Origin: a virus
DNA: 25,180 nucleotides
Strand: one strand, 5' to 3'
IMG/VR virus record: IMGVR_UViG_3300037225_000072
Span: 1-25,180 of that record
Below, piece after piece: positions 4,275-12,401 of this stretch; within the stretch, counting starts at the first letter, position 1, and every line of letters starts with the position of its first letter. The notes beneath the pieces are model-generated. The model was given only the letters and a program-made list of their open reading frames with translations, made no database searches and was not told the origin of the DNA. The position numbers were made by a program, and so were the translations under genes.

Positions 4275-4609
4275 TCGTCATCCTCTTTGAACAGATCAGC
4301 AAGGTTGTCGGGGCGTGCCAGCGCCGCCCTCCGCAGGAACTCGTCGGTCCTCTCCTGATCTGTGAGGACGGCCTTCACCGCCTCGTCGGCCTCACCGTTG
4401 GTCGAACCGTTCTTCAGGGCGACGGCGATCTTCTGGAGCGCCACCCCCTGGTACTTGTTGGACCGAAGGATCCGGTAGAGCGCCGCGGTGATGATGATGA
4501 CCTGCTTCGGGACATCGAGAAACTTCCTCCCGAACGCCATGAGCGCCGTGATGCCCACCACGGCAAGGCTGCTGATTACGATGCTGATGATCTCATGCCA
4601 GTCTGCCAC
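4271..4609 (-). CDS. Small membrane protein with one N-terminal span, holin-like, 112 aa
   Basis: The start is GTG at 4609, four bases after GGAGG. Residues 6-26 (EIISIVISSLAVVGITALMAF) form a membrane segment followed at once by basic residues (GRKF), then a second weakly hydrophobic stretch (KQVIIITAALYRIL) and a charged, soluble C-terminal half ending in acidic residues (LFKEDDE). The size, the topology and the ATGA overlap with a probable peptidoglycan-cleaving enzyme are typical of a holin-endolysin cassette. Holins are too diverse to call by sequence alone, so this is inferred from context. Two other small membrane proteins at 1076-1671 are competing holin candidates. Confidence 0.6.
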   Translation of the reverse strand: MADWHEIISIVISSLAVVGITALMAFGRKFLDVPKQVIIITAALYRILRSNKYQGVALQKIAVALKNGSTNGEADEAVKAVLTDQERTDEFLRRAALARPDNLADLFKEDDE

Positions 4610-4618
4610 GTTGCCTCC

Positions 4619-4972
4619 CTATCCTTTGACCTGCGCCCTCAGCGCCTGCCATGCCGCTATCGGGTCATCTTTCGGCACCACGCCTTTTCCAGCCGTTCCT
4701 TGCGCTTGAGCGATGAGTGCGTCTATCACGTCCGGCACCAGAGCCGCTAGCTGAATCTGCGCCGCGACAACCGGGTCCAGAGGGACGGGCTCCGGAGTAA
4801 CGTACGGATCGGCCTTGTTCCCCGCCGCCAGCCAGTCCTTAATGCTCTGCAACAGAGGGGAAAACTCGCGGTCTGTCGTAACGTTGTACTGCGGATAGTT
4901 AGGGTTCGACACCGCTACCACGTAGGAGCCATCGAGCATCAGGAGTACCGGCTGTGTGAAGTCTACGGTCAT
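4619..4972 (-). CDS. Small protein downstream of the fibre-like gene, 117 aa; possible fibre-associated protein
   Basis: The ATG at 4972 overlaps the stop of the beta-propeller gene (ATGA), so I use it rather than the ATG at 4999. The protein has an N-terminal beta-hairpin-like part (VLLMLDGSYVVAVSNPNYPQ), then DREFSPLLQSIKDWLAAGNK, a Pro-rich linker (ADPYVTPEPVPLDPV) and a helical Ala/Gln-rich end. The 'I-x-x-W-L-A-A-G-N' plus Pro-rich linker pattern is frequent in small phage proteins encoded next to tail fibres. Tight coupling to the fibre-like gene suggests a fibre assembly or tip role, but I cannot name a family. No membrane segment or signal is present. Confidence 0.65.
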   Translation of the reverse strand: MTVDFTQPVLLMLDGSYVVAVSNPNYPQYNVTTDREFSPLLQSIKDWLAAGNKADPYVTPEPVPLDPVVAAQIQLAALVPDVIDALIAQAQGTAGKGVVPKDDPIAAWQALRAQVKG

Positions 4973-6477
4973 GCGATTCTCCAGGCCCATCCATTCCATA
5001 CTTGGTTAGCCGCTGCGGCTCCGATAGTATTTCCCCCGGCATCGAATCCTCCGTATTGTCCGGACGAGACCCCCGTTACAGCGGAAAATCTCTGGATAAA
5101 TGAAATCCATGTTCCCCCAGCGTTGAGCGTTACAGAGGCAACGGACAAGTATGTAACGTACTGCCCCACCCCCGCCGCCGTCTGGGGAAGGGGGGCGGCG
5201 ATGGAGTCGGAAATCTCGTTCCACCCCGCGGTGGCGATGGAGCCGGCAACTCCCACTGCTACTATGTTGCCGGTGCCGGGGGTCGTCTGGGGGGAGGAGG
5301 CGATGGAGTAGATGGCGTTGGCACCGAATGGGTTGGTTACTAGACCTCCCCACGTGAGACCGTTGTCGTAGGACCGTGCTGTGGCTCCAGTACCGGCGCC
5401 GGCCTGGAATATCCCAAAATTGTAACTCATGGAATATATCTGCTGTCCGCCGAGTGGATTCGTTATTAGGGAACCCCATGTCACTCCCAAGTCTACAGAA
5501 CGTGCGATTGTTGCACTTTGACTTCCAGCAACAAATACTCCGTTTCCAAAAGCCATTCCTAGAATGTTAGTGGCTCCCCCAAAGGGGTTAGCAATCAAAG
5601 AACCCCACGTAAGACCAAGGTCTGTTGACCTAGCAATTTTCCCACCATCAGCTACGACAACAAAAACACCAGATCCGAAAGAACAATTATGGATAATGGA
5701 ACCACCAAAGGGATTCACTATAAATGCTGACCACGTGACACCTAGATCTAGAGATCGTGATATGTTTCCTCCATCGCTCACCGCAACGAAAACTCCGTCC
5801 CCGTATGCTATTGAGTAGATTTGTTCTCCACCACCAAACGGATTCGCAATAAGGGCGCTCCACGTTACCCCGTAATCAGTAGAACGGCATATCTCACCGA
5901 GAGAAGCGGTGGCGACGAAAACACCATTTCCGTATGCAATAGAAAAGATGCCTGCACCACCAAATGAGTTGGCTATCAACCCACTCCATGTTGCCCCGAA
6001 ATCAGTTGATCTTGCTATCTTCCCTCCCCCTACGGTTACAGCAACAAAAACCCCATTTCCAAAAGCAATACCGCGGATGTCACGTCCTGCGAAGCTATTC
6101 GCTATCAGCCCGCTCCACGCCTCCCCGAGGGATTGGTAGACGTGCCCGCGAACGTACACGTCCCCCGGGAACCCCGTGGTGTTGATCTGGGAAAGGGAGG
6201 ACGCCAGAGCGTCGATCTGCGCAAACCTCCCCTTGTTCAACTCCCCGTTGACGATGAGGTTGCCATCGACCGTCAGGTCGGTTCGCCCACCGTTGAAAAT
6301 CTTGATCTGGTTACCCATCGAGACCTGCCACGTTTCCCCGTGATCCAAAGAGCGTGCAATGCTCCCACCAGCCCCGACCGCAACCATCACGCCCCTTCTC
6401 GGGTGTGACAGGCTGGAGTCCGGCATTGTGCATGAGGCCAAGACCAGTGTGAGAATCAACCCTGCGAGAATCTTCAT
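4969..6477 (-). CDS. Asp-box beta-propeller protein with lipoprotein signal and fibre-like ends, 502 aa
   Basis: The first residues MKILAGLILTLVLASC form a lipoprotein signal with a good lipobox (LASC, Cys16); residue +2 is Thr, which would favour outer-membrane sorting. Seven Asp-box motifs (S-x-D-x-G-x-T-W) occur, at residues 43-50 and then about every 42-43 residues from 157 to 376, in repeats such as ARSTDFGATWSGLIANSFGG. This predicts a sialidase-like beta-propeller; no sialidase catalytic Arg/Tyr set is evident, so it probably binds rather than cuts. Residues 55-120 (DLTVDGNLIVNGEL) and the C-terminus (GGTWISFIQRF...NGWAWRIA) look like tail-fibre pieces. The gene lies at the T7 fibre position. 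A TAGGAGGT site seven bases before the ATG supports this start. By eye the propeller DNA (about 5400-6110) is AT-richer than its flanks, which suggests acquisition. It may be the receptor-binding fibre or a surface-displayed exclusion lipoprotein. Confidence 0.75.
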   Translation of the reverse strand: MKILAGLILTLVLASCTMPDSSLSHPRRGVMVAVGAGGSIARSLDHGETWQVSMGNQIKIFNGGRTDLTVDGNLIVNGELNKGRFAQIDALASSLSQINTTGFPGDVYVRGHVYQSLGEAWSGLIANSFAGRDIRGIAFGNGVFVAVTVGGGKIARSTDFGATWSGLIANSFGGAGIFSIAYGNGVFVATASLGEICRSTDYGVTWSALIANPFGGGEQIYSIAYGDGVFVAVSDGGNISRSLDLGVTWSAFIVNPFGGSIIHNCSFGSGVFVVVADGGKIARSTDLGLTWGSLIANPFGGATNILGMAFGNGVFVAGSQSATIARSVDLGVTWGSLITNPLGGQQIYSMSYNFGIFQAGAGTGATARSYDNGLTWGGLVTNPFGANAIYSIASSPQTTPGTGNIVAVGVAGSIATAGWNEISDSIAAPLPQTAAGVGQYVTYLSVASVTLNAGGTWISFIQRFSAVTGVSSGQYGGFDAGGNTIGAAAANQVWNGWAWRIA

Positions 6478-6487
6478 TCCGTGTACC

Positions 6488-6534
6488 TCCTACGGTAGAG
6501 ATATTATACCACACTTTATTCCTCCCCCGTAGGA
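6488..6534 (-). promoter_or_regulatory. Inverted repeat pairing the ribosome site of the beta-propeller gene, with the promoter in its loop
   Basis: On the minus strand TCCTACGG (6534-6527) is the exact complement of CCGTAGGA (6495-6488), which contains part of the SD TAGGAGGT. The -10 box of the local promoter lies between the arms. RNA reading through from the gp16-like gene contains both arms and can fold over the SD; RNA starting at the local promoter (predicted near 6496) lacks the first arm. Confidence 0.55.
6503..6511 (-). promoter_or_regulatory. Extended -10 sigma-70-type promoter for the beta-propeller gene
   Basis: The minus strand reads TGGTATAAT (6511-6503): a consensus -10 box with the TGn extension. 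No good -35 box lies 16-18 bases upstream (TACGGG at best), as is usual for extended -10 promoters. The same TGGTATAAT occurs at 319-327. The predicted start is about 19 bases before the ATG at 6477. Confidence 0.68.
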
Positions 6535-9500
6535 TTTTTTTTGGCGAGTATCGCCTGGGCGTAGTCGGAGATGCTTCTATAGGACACGCCCGCCGTTAGG
6601 CTGAGGATCATGTCGGGCAAGGAAGTCAGAAGATCGTTCCGAGCCTTCATCCCCTTCTTCGTCCCCGCCCCGTTCTTCGCCCACTGGTAGGTGTCGTACC
6701 CCAGCCTCTTTGCCACCCCCAGGTACTGGTCGAGGAAAAAGCTGGAGCTGTCAGCGGCCGGGGAGAAAGGCCCGTTCTCCACCATCGCCATGCCGGACCG
6801 AACGGCCCCGCCGATCCCCGGAAGGCCCCCCACCGCCTGAAACACCATCTCGTCAGTCCACTTCGGCTCCTTCTTCCGGTGGAGCAACTGCGCCTGCAAT
6901 GCACGGATGCCCCAGATCACGGTGGGCTCTGCAAGGCCGAGAACGAGCCCCGTCCGGATCATCTTCCTCCACCCGCCCGGGGTGTACTTCATGTCCATGA
7001 ACTTCCTGCGCATCGCGCCGAGGGCCGCGTGGAACTCGCTCTGGAAGACGGCGAGCTGCGACGTGTAGACATCCTTGTTCATCAAAGACTGGACCTCGGG
7101 GAAGTTGGATGCGTGCGTTCGTACGACCGAGTACGTGCTGAATCGTGATGCGGTGCTCGGCAGAGATTCAGCGGGGAGGGCCTTCAACTGCTCGTCGGTC
7201 AAAAGGTTCCCCTTCTCGTCAGCCATCGCCCGGGCTACGTCCGGATCGAAGTCACGGAGGGACGCCACCTTCCCGTTCCTCAGTGCCTTCAGTCCCCGCA
7301 TCGCGTGATGCCATGCCTGATTCATCTCCGATGCAATCGCCCACTGCGTTGCCTTCTGGACGGGCTTGGCCCCCACCTTCCCCGCCTTCTCCATCACCTT
7401 CGACGACACGTTCATCGCGTAGATTTCCGACTGCTCCCGCGTGAACCCCCGGGCAACACCCTGCGCATAGTAGGGGTTGATCTCCTTCATCCTCCCATGA
7501 ACCATCCCCGGCCTGATCGTGTTCTCCACGATCCCCACCAGACCATCACGGAGACCTGCATAGATCATCCCGCGGAACTGCAACGATGCGTTGATAGCGG
7601 CGGTCGTCGGTCTAAGGAAAAGAATGGCGGTCTTCCCCTTGCGCGAAAGGTCGGACACCAGCTTCTGCCCGGCCGTGTAGGGCTCCCGCATCCCCGCGAA
7701 GTCCTTCAGGTTGCGGTCCATGATCTGGTACATCCGTTTCCCGTGCGGCGCCGCCTCCAATGCCGCCTTGTACTTCGGGCTGTAGAGAACCCTCCCCGCC
7801 ATTCGGGTGTGCGCCTCTTTCGTCACGTACGTCGAAACGTTGTCCAGGTGCTTCACCAGAGAGTCGATGTCTATCCCAAGGACGATCGGACCCGTGTACC
7901 CCGTCCTCTCCTTCATGTGCCCCTTGTCCACCCCCGCACGGGTGAACCTCTGGTTGTAGTCGTGCAGGGCGATGTCGAACTCCGCTTTCGGACCCCGCGT
8001 CCCCGGGATCCTCGTCACCCCGCGGTACAGGTCCTCCAGCCGAAGGTGGCGCTTGTTCAACTCGTAGTGCGTGGCATCCACCGCCTGCCCGGCCTTCTTG
8101 TAGACCTCATCCTCGACGGCTATCCATTCCTTGTCCAAGGCCCCCATCTGGGAAAGGATCTTCTGGATGTCCCCCCTCCTCCGATCCAGAAGGTCCTCCG
8201 GGGTCATGTTCTTGTCCTCGGCCTGCACGTGCGACGGGTCCTTGCTGTATCTGAAGGAGTATCCCGCCTCCAGATTCTTCTTGTTGTACGGGTGTCGGTT
8301 CTGCCCGAACATCTCGTGCATCGTCCCGCGCATCACCACCGCGCTCCGGCCGTCCCCCAGGTCGACGCTGATCTTCTCGTGCCACCATCCCCAATCCAGC
8401 TTGTTCTTCTTCATGAAGTCGGAGATGGGCTGCATCCGCTCTGAAAGGTCACGCAGGTAGTTTTCCTCGATGCGAAGCAGCTTGCCGCTCATCAGGTCGT
8501 AGCCCACGGAGTCCTGATTCCCCTTGAACCACGCCTGTATCGCAAGGTCAGGGTCGTCGATAAGCTGCCAGAAAAACTCCTGCACGCCCATCCCCGCCTT
8601 CTTCGCGGCCTCGGCGAGTGTCGGCTGGTCCCTCTGGATCTGGTCGTCGACCTCCGCGGGAACCCGTGCCTCGTTCTTCAGGATCTCCGCGGCGGCCTCC
8701 ACAGTCTTCTGACCCGTGCGAAGCTCGATCCTCCTCTCCTCGTTGTCCAGAGCCTCGTACATCTTCAGAAGGTCGTGAACGTCCTGCAATTCCCCTAGCG
8801 TCAACTGCCGCAAATTCTTGCTCGTCAGGTCCGCGAACCTCTTCCGGTCCTGCGCGTCCATCGGGAACCACTTGTCTTTCTCCAACGTCGAGGCGATCTG
8901 GTCCAGAGCATCGCCCAGCGGCTCGGTCCCCGTCCTCATGTTGCGGACCTTGTTGATGATGTCCTCTGCCGGCAGACGGTACTCGTCCCGCATGTTGCTG
9001 GGGTTGATGTCGAGAATCCCGCGTTCCAACTGACTGCGGAGCTCCACCGCGGCCCGCCTCTGGTCCCGCGCGCTGAACCGATCCTGAACCGCCGCGGCCT
9101 TCGCCTTCCCCTCGTCCACCGCACGGTTCACGGCCCCCTTCATCTGGGCGACCTTCTCGTTGTACTTCAGCTTCAGTACAGCCTCGCGTGCCGCGGCTTT
9201 CTCCCGGGTAGCCTTCAAAGCCTGCCGCAGTTTCTCCAGACGGATGTTGCTCTCGATCTTCCCCTTCGCAACGGCGACCTTCCCTTTTTCTTTCTCCGCG
9301 GCGATTCGGTCCTGAAGGGTCTTGATCTCCCCCTGCGCCCGCTCGTAGCCGGGGTCGTGGGTGAGGATGTCCTTGAACTCCTCAGCCGTTACAGGTTCGC
9401 GTTGGGAGGCAGGATCTCCTTCAGCCGTTCTGACAGGCGCTTCCTGTGCTTTGGCTTCAGGTACAGGCTGTCTTTCAACGCTCTTTTCAGGTTGCGCTGC

Positions 9501-12401
9501 TCGCGCTTCTTCTCTCGGCTTTTCACGTACTACCTCCTCCGGTGTCGGCGCCCGCACTACGGCCGGCGCAAGTTTCGCTCTCGATCTCGCCTCGTCCATC
9601 AGCGGCGGGTCATTCCACGGGCTCGCCCACCGAAGGATCTCATCGTCCAGCTCCGCGATGCGGGCCTTGATCTCTTCCTTCGTCCCCGCGGTCTTCCAGC
9701 CCAGCTCGTCCAGTACCTTCCGCGCGTTCTCCTTCGACAAGCTCATGGCCTTCGACAGCGCCCCCCGGGTGGCCGACAACTCGTGTTGCCTCTCGGTGAC
9801 AGCCGCTTCCAGCTTGTCCGCCTCTACCATCATGGGCTCGTCGTCTCCCCAAAGAACGCCCTGCCCTACCTTTCCCGATTCCCGCTCGGTGTACTTGATC
9901 GCGTTGATGTAGTTGACAAGCTCATCCGCCCCGAGAGTCTTTGCCCTACCGATCGCCTTGCGCTGCATCGCAGCGTCCAGTGGGGCAGCCGATGCTATGG
10001 CCGCTGCTTTTTCCGCCGTGATTCTATCGTTTCGATAGAGGGTATAGAGATCATCTTCAGCCCAAGTACCAATGGCGAAACCTTCGCGTGCCCTGGCTGA
10101 TCCCAGAAGTCCTTGGTCGAAGGCTTGCTGTTCTGTGAGTCCGAGTCTTTTGTGAACTCTGGCATAGTCTTTTACGCTCCCACGTCCATCCTGAATGTTG
10201 CTCTTCGCATCGAGGAAGTGCATGTCCTCCGGTGTCCATCCGTCCGCCTCACGGTAGATCTGCGCAGGAATCGTTTTCTCTCCGATCCTTCCCGCGAACT
10301 CCTTGCGATGCCTACCGGTGGCAACCTCTCTCCATCCGTCGAGAAACTGGTATTCGATAATGGGCCGCACAGGGTCTTTGTCGTAGACCTTCCCCTCTAT
10401 CTTGTCCTTCTCGTTGATGCCCTGCTCGTTCACCCCTTCCTTCATGTTCGGAAGTCGTTCCTGGACGTGCAGCCCTTCCAGCGGTACTTCAACAACCGCC
10501 CTGTCAGAGGGGTGCTCGGCCATATCCGACCGCGGGGGGTCCTTCGGGGTAGCCGATGGGGCGATCTCCTGTATCTGGACCTCCGCGGCCGTACGGGGAA
10601 CGTCAGGGTTGGATTGAGCCGCGTCCTCGAACATCCTCATCTGCTGGGCTTCGTCAGCCATCTCGGCCGGGGTCTTGTCCGCGAACCCGAACGCCCCCTG
10701 AACGACCTCGGGAGGCTTCGCGTGTTGGAGCTCCTCCAGGGGTTGCTCCAACTGGAAGTCCGGAGCGTCCCCCTCGCGCATGGTGTCCCCGACGTTCTGG
10801 TCCTCGGGCTTGTCGGAGGCGAACCACTGAAGGTCCACGTTGTCGAGTTGGGTCCTGAAGTCGGAAAGGTCGGTTCGGATTCGACGCTGGATCTCCGGAT
10901 CCTTCTCGATGGAAAGGCGGGCTTTCAGGTCGTTGACCCTGGCCTCCAACTCATGACGGCGAGGGTTGTCCTTCAGGATCTGGTCCCTGACCTTCACTTC
11001 CTCGGGTGTCCGGGGGTTCCACTGGACCTTCTCTCCGACGTGATCCCTCATGAAGTTGATGACAGCCTCTCGGGTGTCCGGTGCCGTCACCTTCTCGATC
11101 GTTGCACCGTTCGCCCCGTAGTTTGCCTCGATGCGGTCCCCGGGGCGCTCCGGGTGGGTGTAGGTGTACTTGAACCCGTTCTCGTCTGCCTGCGTCACGA
11201 TGCGGCGCGCCTGCGGTGCCTCGGGTGCTGCCGCCGCCTCGGGGGTCCTTGCAAGGTCCTCCTCGATCTGGTGAGATACCAGACCGTGTGAATCGAGAAG
11301 GCCGAGCCCCACCAGCGGAGCTCCGGTTAGGCCTCCCACCGCCGCCGACAATCCGAGTTGAGTCATCCACTCCTGAACCGTGGCCTTCGGGACGTTCTGC
11401 TCGTTGGTGAGGATCTTCCCCATCTCTATTCCCAGCATGTTCGCGCTGGATGCCGCGGCCGAGAAAAGGCTCATTCCAACAGTCCCCGCCGCGAAGGCCG
11501 CCGCCTTCCCGGATAGACCGATCTCCATCGCCGCTTTGATGAGGGCCCTCTCGACGATCGTTCCTCCCTGCTTCACGCCGGGGATCTCCCCGATGAGGGC
11601 CTTCTCGACGATCGTTCCTCCCTGCTTCACGCCGGGGATCTCCCCGATCTTCAGGAAGTTGAGTGCCGTCATCACCGCTCCCATACCCAGGGAAACGCCG
11701 CGGGCAACGGTAGGGTCTACCCCTTTCCCGTTCTCGTCCCTCCAATCCATCATGGCGTCGAACTGGCTGGACACCACGCTATCGAATTGCTCACGGATGG
11801 GAACGGACGCCCCGGCCAACCCACCAGCCGCCATCCCCACGGGGCCGAGAAGGAATCCTCCCATTGCGGCGCCCACCTGCGCCCCCACCATCCCCTCGAT
11901 GCCCTTCCCTAACTGGATGCCGAGATCGACCAGTGACGACATCACCTGCTTGGGGAACTCCTTGATCGTCTGATCCGCGGGGTGCAATTTCTCCTTGAGG
12001 GCCTTGATCCGTTCAACCGTCGAATCGTCCCCCTTGAGGTACCGTTCCGTGGAGAGCTGGTTGATCTGCCGGCGCGTACTCCAGTCCTCCGCCGTGTTCT
12101 TCAGCCTCTCCCAGAACGTGGTGGGCTTCACTTCCCCGCCGTACATCTTCTGACGGATCTGGTCGTGGTTCCCCCAGATCGTGGAAACGTCAAGGCCAAG
12201 CCTCGGTGCAAGGAACTGCGAACTATCCAGCTTCGCCGCGTCCTCCACGGGATTGTCCGAGTGTTGCATGATGAGCTGGCGGGCCTTCTGCTGGCGGGCC
12301 TCCACGTCGTCCGGTGTAGGGTTCTGGCCGGGATCCGGAGACGGTGCTCCCCAACTCGTCGTGCTCTGGTCGAGAAGAGTCTGGAGTCCGGGATCCGGCA
12401 T
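6516..12401 (-). CDS. Giant internal virion protein D-like ejection protein (T7 gp16 position) with ParB-like domain
   Basis: At 1961 aa this is much larger than T7 gp16 (1318 aa). I start it at the ATG at 12401, which overlaps the previous stop (TAATG). Regions seen: a charged N-terminus; a Gly/Ala-rich hydrophobic stretch at about 164-200 that could enter membrane; an 18-residue tandem repeat at 252-287; and a ParB/Srx-like segment at about 634-825 (VPLEGLHVQERLPN, then FLDGWREVATGRHRKEFAGR and RGSVKDYARVHKRLGLTEQQ). These are followed by a SAP-like motif near 880-927 (ARKVLDELGWKTAGTKEEIK), a Lys/Ala/Glu coiled coil at about 1012-1130, and a C-terminal part with hydrophobic segments near 1810-1836. 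I find no lytic transglycosylase motif at the N-terminus, unlike T7 gp16. The layout is like phage 'polyvalent' proteins. It is probably ejected with the DNA and could act on host DNA or DNA entry (inference). Confidence 0.8.
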   Translation of the reverse strand: MPDPGLQTLLDQSTTSWGAPSPDPGQNPTPDDVEARQQKARQLIMQHSDNPVEDAAKLDSSQFLAPRLGLDVSTIWGNHDQIRQKMYGGEVKPTTFWERLKNTAEDWSTRRQINQLSTERYLKGDDSTVERIKALKEKLHPADQTIKEFPKQVMSSLVDLGIQLGKGIEGMVGAQVGAAMGGFLLGPVGMAAGGLAGASVPIREQFDSVVSSQFDAMMDWRDENGKGVDPTVARGVSLGMGAVMTALNFLKIGEIPGVKQGGTIVEKALIGEIPGVKQGGTIVERALIKAAMEIGLSGKAAAFAAGTVGMSLFSAAASSANMLGIEMGKILTNEQNVPKATVQEWMTQLGLSAAVGGLTGAPLVGLGLLDSHGLVSHQIEEDLARTPEAAAAPEAPQARRIVTQADENGFKYTYTHPERPGDRIEANYGANGATIEKVTAPDTREAVINFMRDHVGEKVQWNPRTPEEVKVRDQILKDNPRRHELEARVNDLKARLSIEKDPEIQRRIRTDLSDFRTQLDNVDLQWFASDKPEDQNVGDTMREGDAPDFQLEQPLEELQHAKPPEVVQGAFGFADKTPAEMADEAQQMRMFEDAAQSNPDVPRTAAEVQIQEIAPSATPKDPPRSDMAEHPSDRAVVEVPLEGLHVQERLPNMKEGVNEQGINEKDKIEGKVYDKDPVRPIIEYQFLDGWREVATGRHRKEFAGRIGEKTIPAQIYREADGWTPEDMHFLDAKSNIQDGRGSVKDYARVHKRLGLTEQQAFDQGLLGSARAREGFAIGTWAEDDLYTLYRNDRITAEKAAAIASAAPLDAAMQRKAIGRAKTLGADELVNYINAIKYTERESGKVGQGVLWGDDEPMMVEADKLEAAVTERQHELSATRGALSKAMSLSKENARKVLDELGWKTAGTKEEIKARIAELDDEILRWASPWNDPPLMDEARSRAKLAPAVVRAPTPEEVVREKPREEARAAQPEKSVERQPVPEAKAQEAPVRTAEGDPASQREPVTAEEFKDILTHDPGYERAQGEIKTLQDRIAAEKEKGKVAVAKGKIESNIRLEKLRQALKATREKAAAREAVLKLKYNEKVAQMKGAVNRAVDEGKAKAAAVQDRFSARDQRRAAVELRSQLERGILDINPSNMRDEYRLPAEDIINKVRNMRTGTEPLGDALDQIASTLEKDKWFPMDAQDRKRFADLTSKNLRQLTLGELQDVHDLLKMYEALDNEERRIELRTGQKTVEAAAEILKNEARVPAEVDDQIQRDQPTLAEAAKKAGMGVQEFFWQLIDDPDLAIQAWFKGNQDSVGYDLMSGKLLRIEENYLRDLSERMQPISDFMKKNKLDWGWWHEKISVDLGDGRSAVVMRGTMHEMFGQNRHPYNKKNLEAGYSFRYSKDPSHVQAEDKNMTPEDLLDRRRGDIQKILSQMGALDKEWIAVEDEVYKKAGQAVDATHYELNKRHLRLEDLYRGVTRIPGTRGPKAEFDIALHDYNQRFTRAGVDKGHMKERTGYTGPIVLGIDIDSLVKHLDNVSTYVTKEAHTRMAGRVLYSPKYKAALEAAPHGKRMYQIMDRNLKDFAGMREPYTAGQKLVSDLSRKGKTAILFLRPTTAAINASLQFRGMIYAGLRDGLVGIVENTIRPGMVHGRMKEINPYYAQGVARGFTREQSEIYAMNVSSKVMEKAGKVGAKPVQKATQWAIASEMNQAWHHAMRGLKALRNGKVASLRDFDPDVARAMADEKGNLLTDEQLKALPAESLPSTASRFSTYSVVRTHASNFPEVQSLMNKDVYTSQLAVFQSEFHAALGAMRRKFMDMKYTPGGWRKMIRTGLVLGLAEPTVIWGIRALQAQLLHRKKEPKWTDEMVFQAVGGLPGIGGAVRSGMAMVENGPFSPAADSSSFFLDQYLGVAKRLGYDTYQWAKNGAGTKKGMKARNDLLTSLPDMILSLTAGVSYRSISDYAQAILAKKNPTGEE
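11538..11645 (-). repeat. Two 54-bp direct tandem repeats inside the gp16-like gene
   Basis: Bases 11538-11591 and 11592-11645 match at 53 of 54 positions. The unit is in frame and encodes 18 residues (GEIPGVKQGGTIVEKALI), repeated with one Lys/Arg difference. The near-identity at DNA level indicates a recent duplication. Confidence 0.93.

Noticed and set aside
4969-6477. Active sialidase function for the Asp-box protein
   Set aside because: Asp boxes mark the propeller fold only; I cannot find the catalytic Arg triad or the Tyr/Glu pair, so an enzymatic call is not supported.
7305-8444. Long plus-strand open frames opposite the gp16-like gene
   Set aside because: The Arg/Pro/His/Leu/Val-rich composition and the continuous, domain-containing minus-strand gene show they are shadows.
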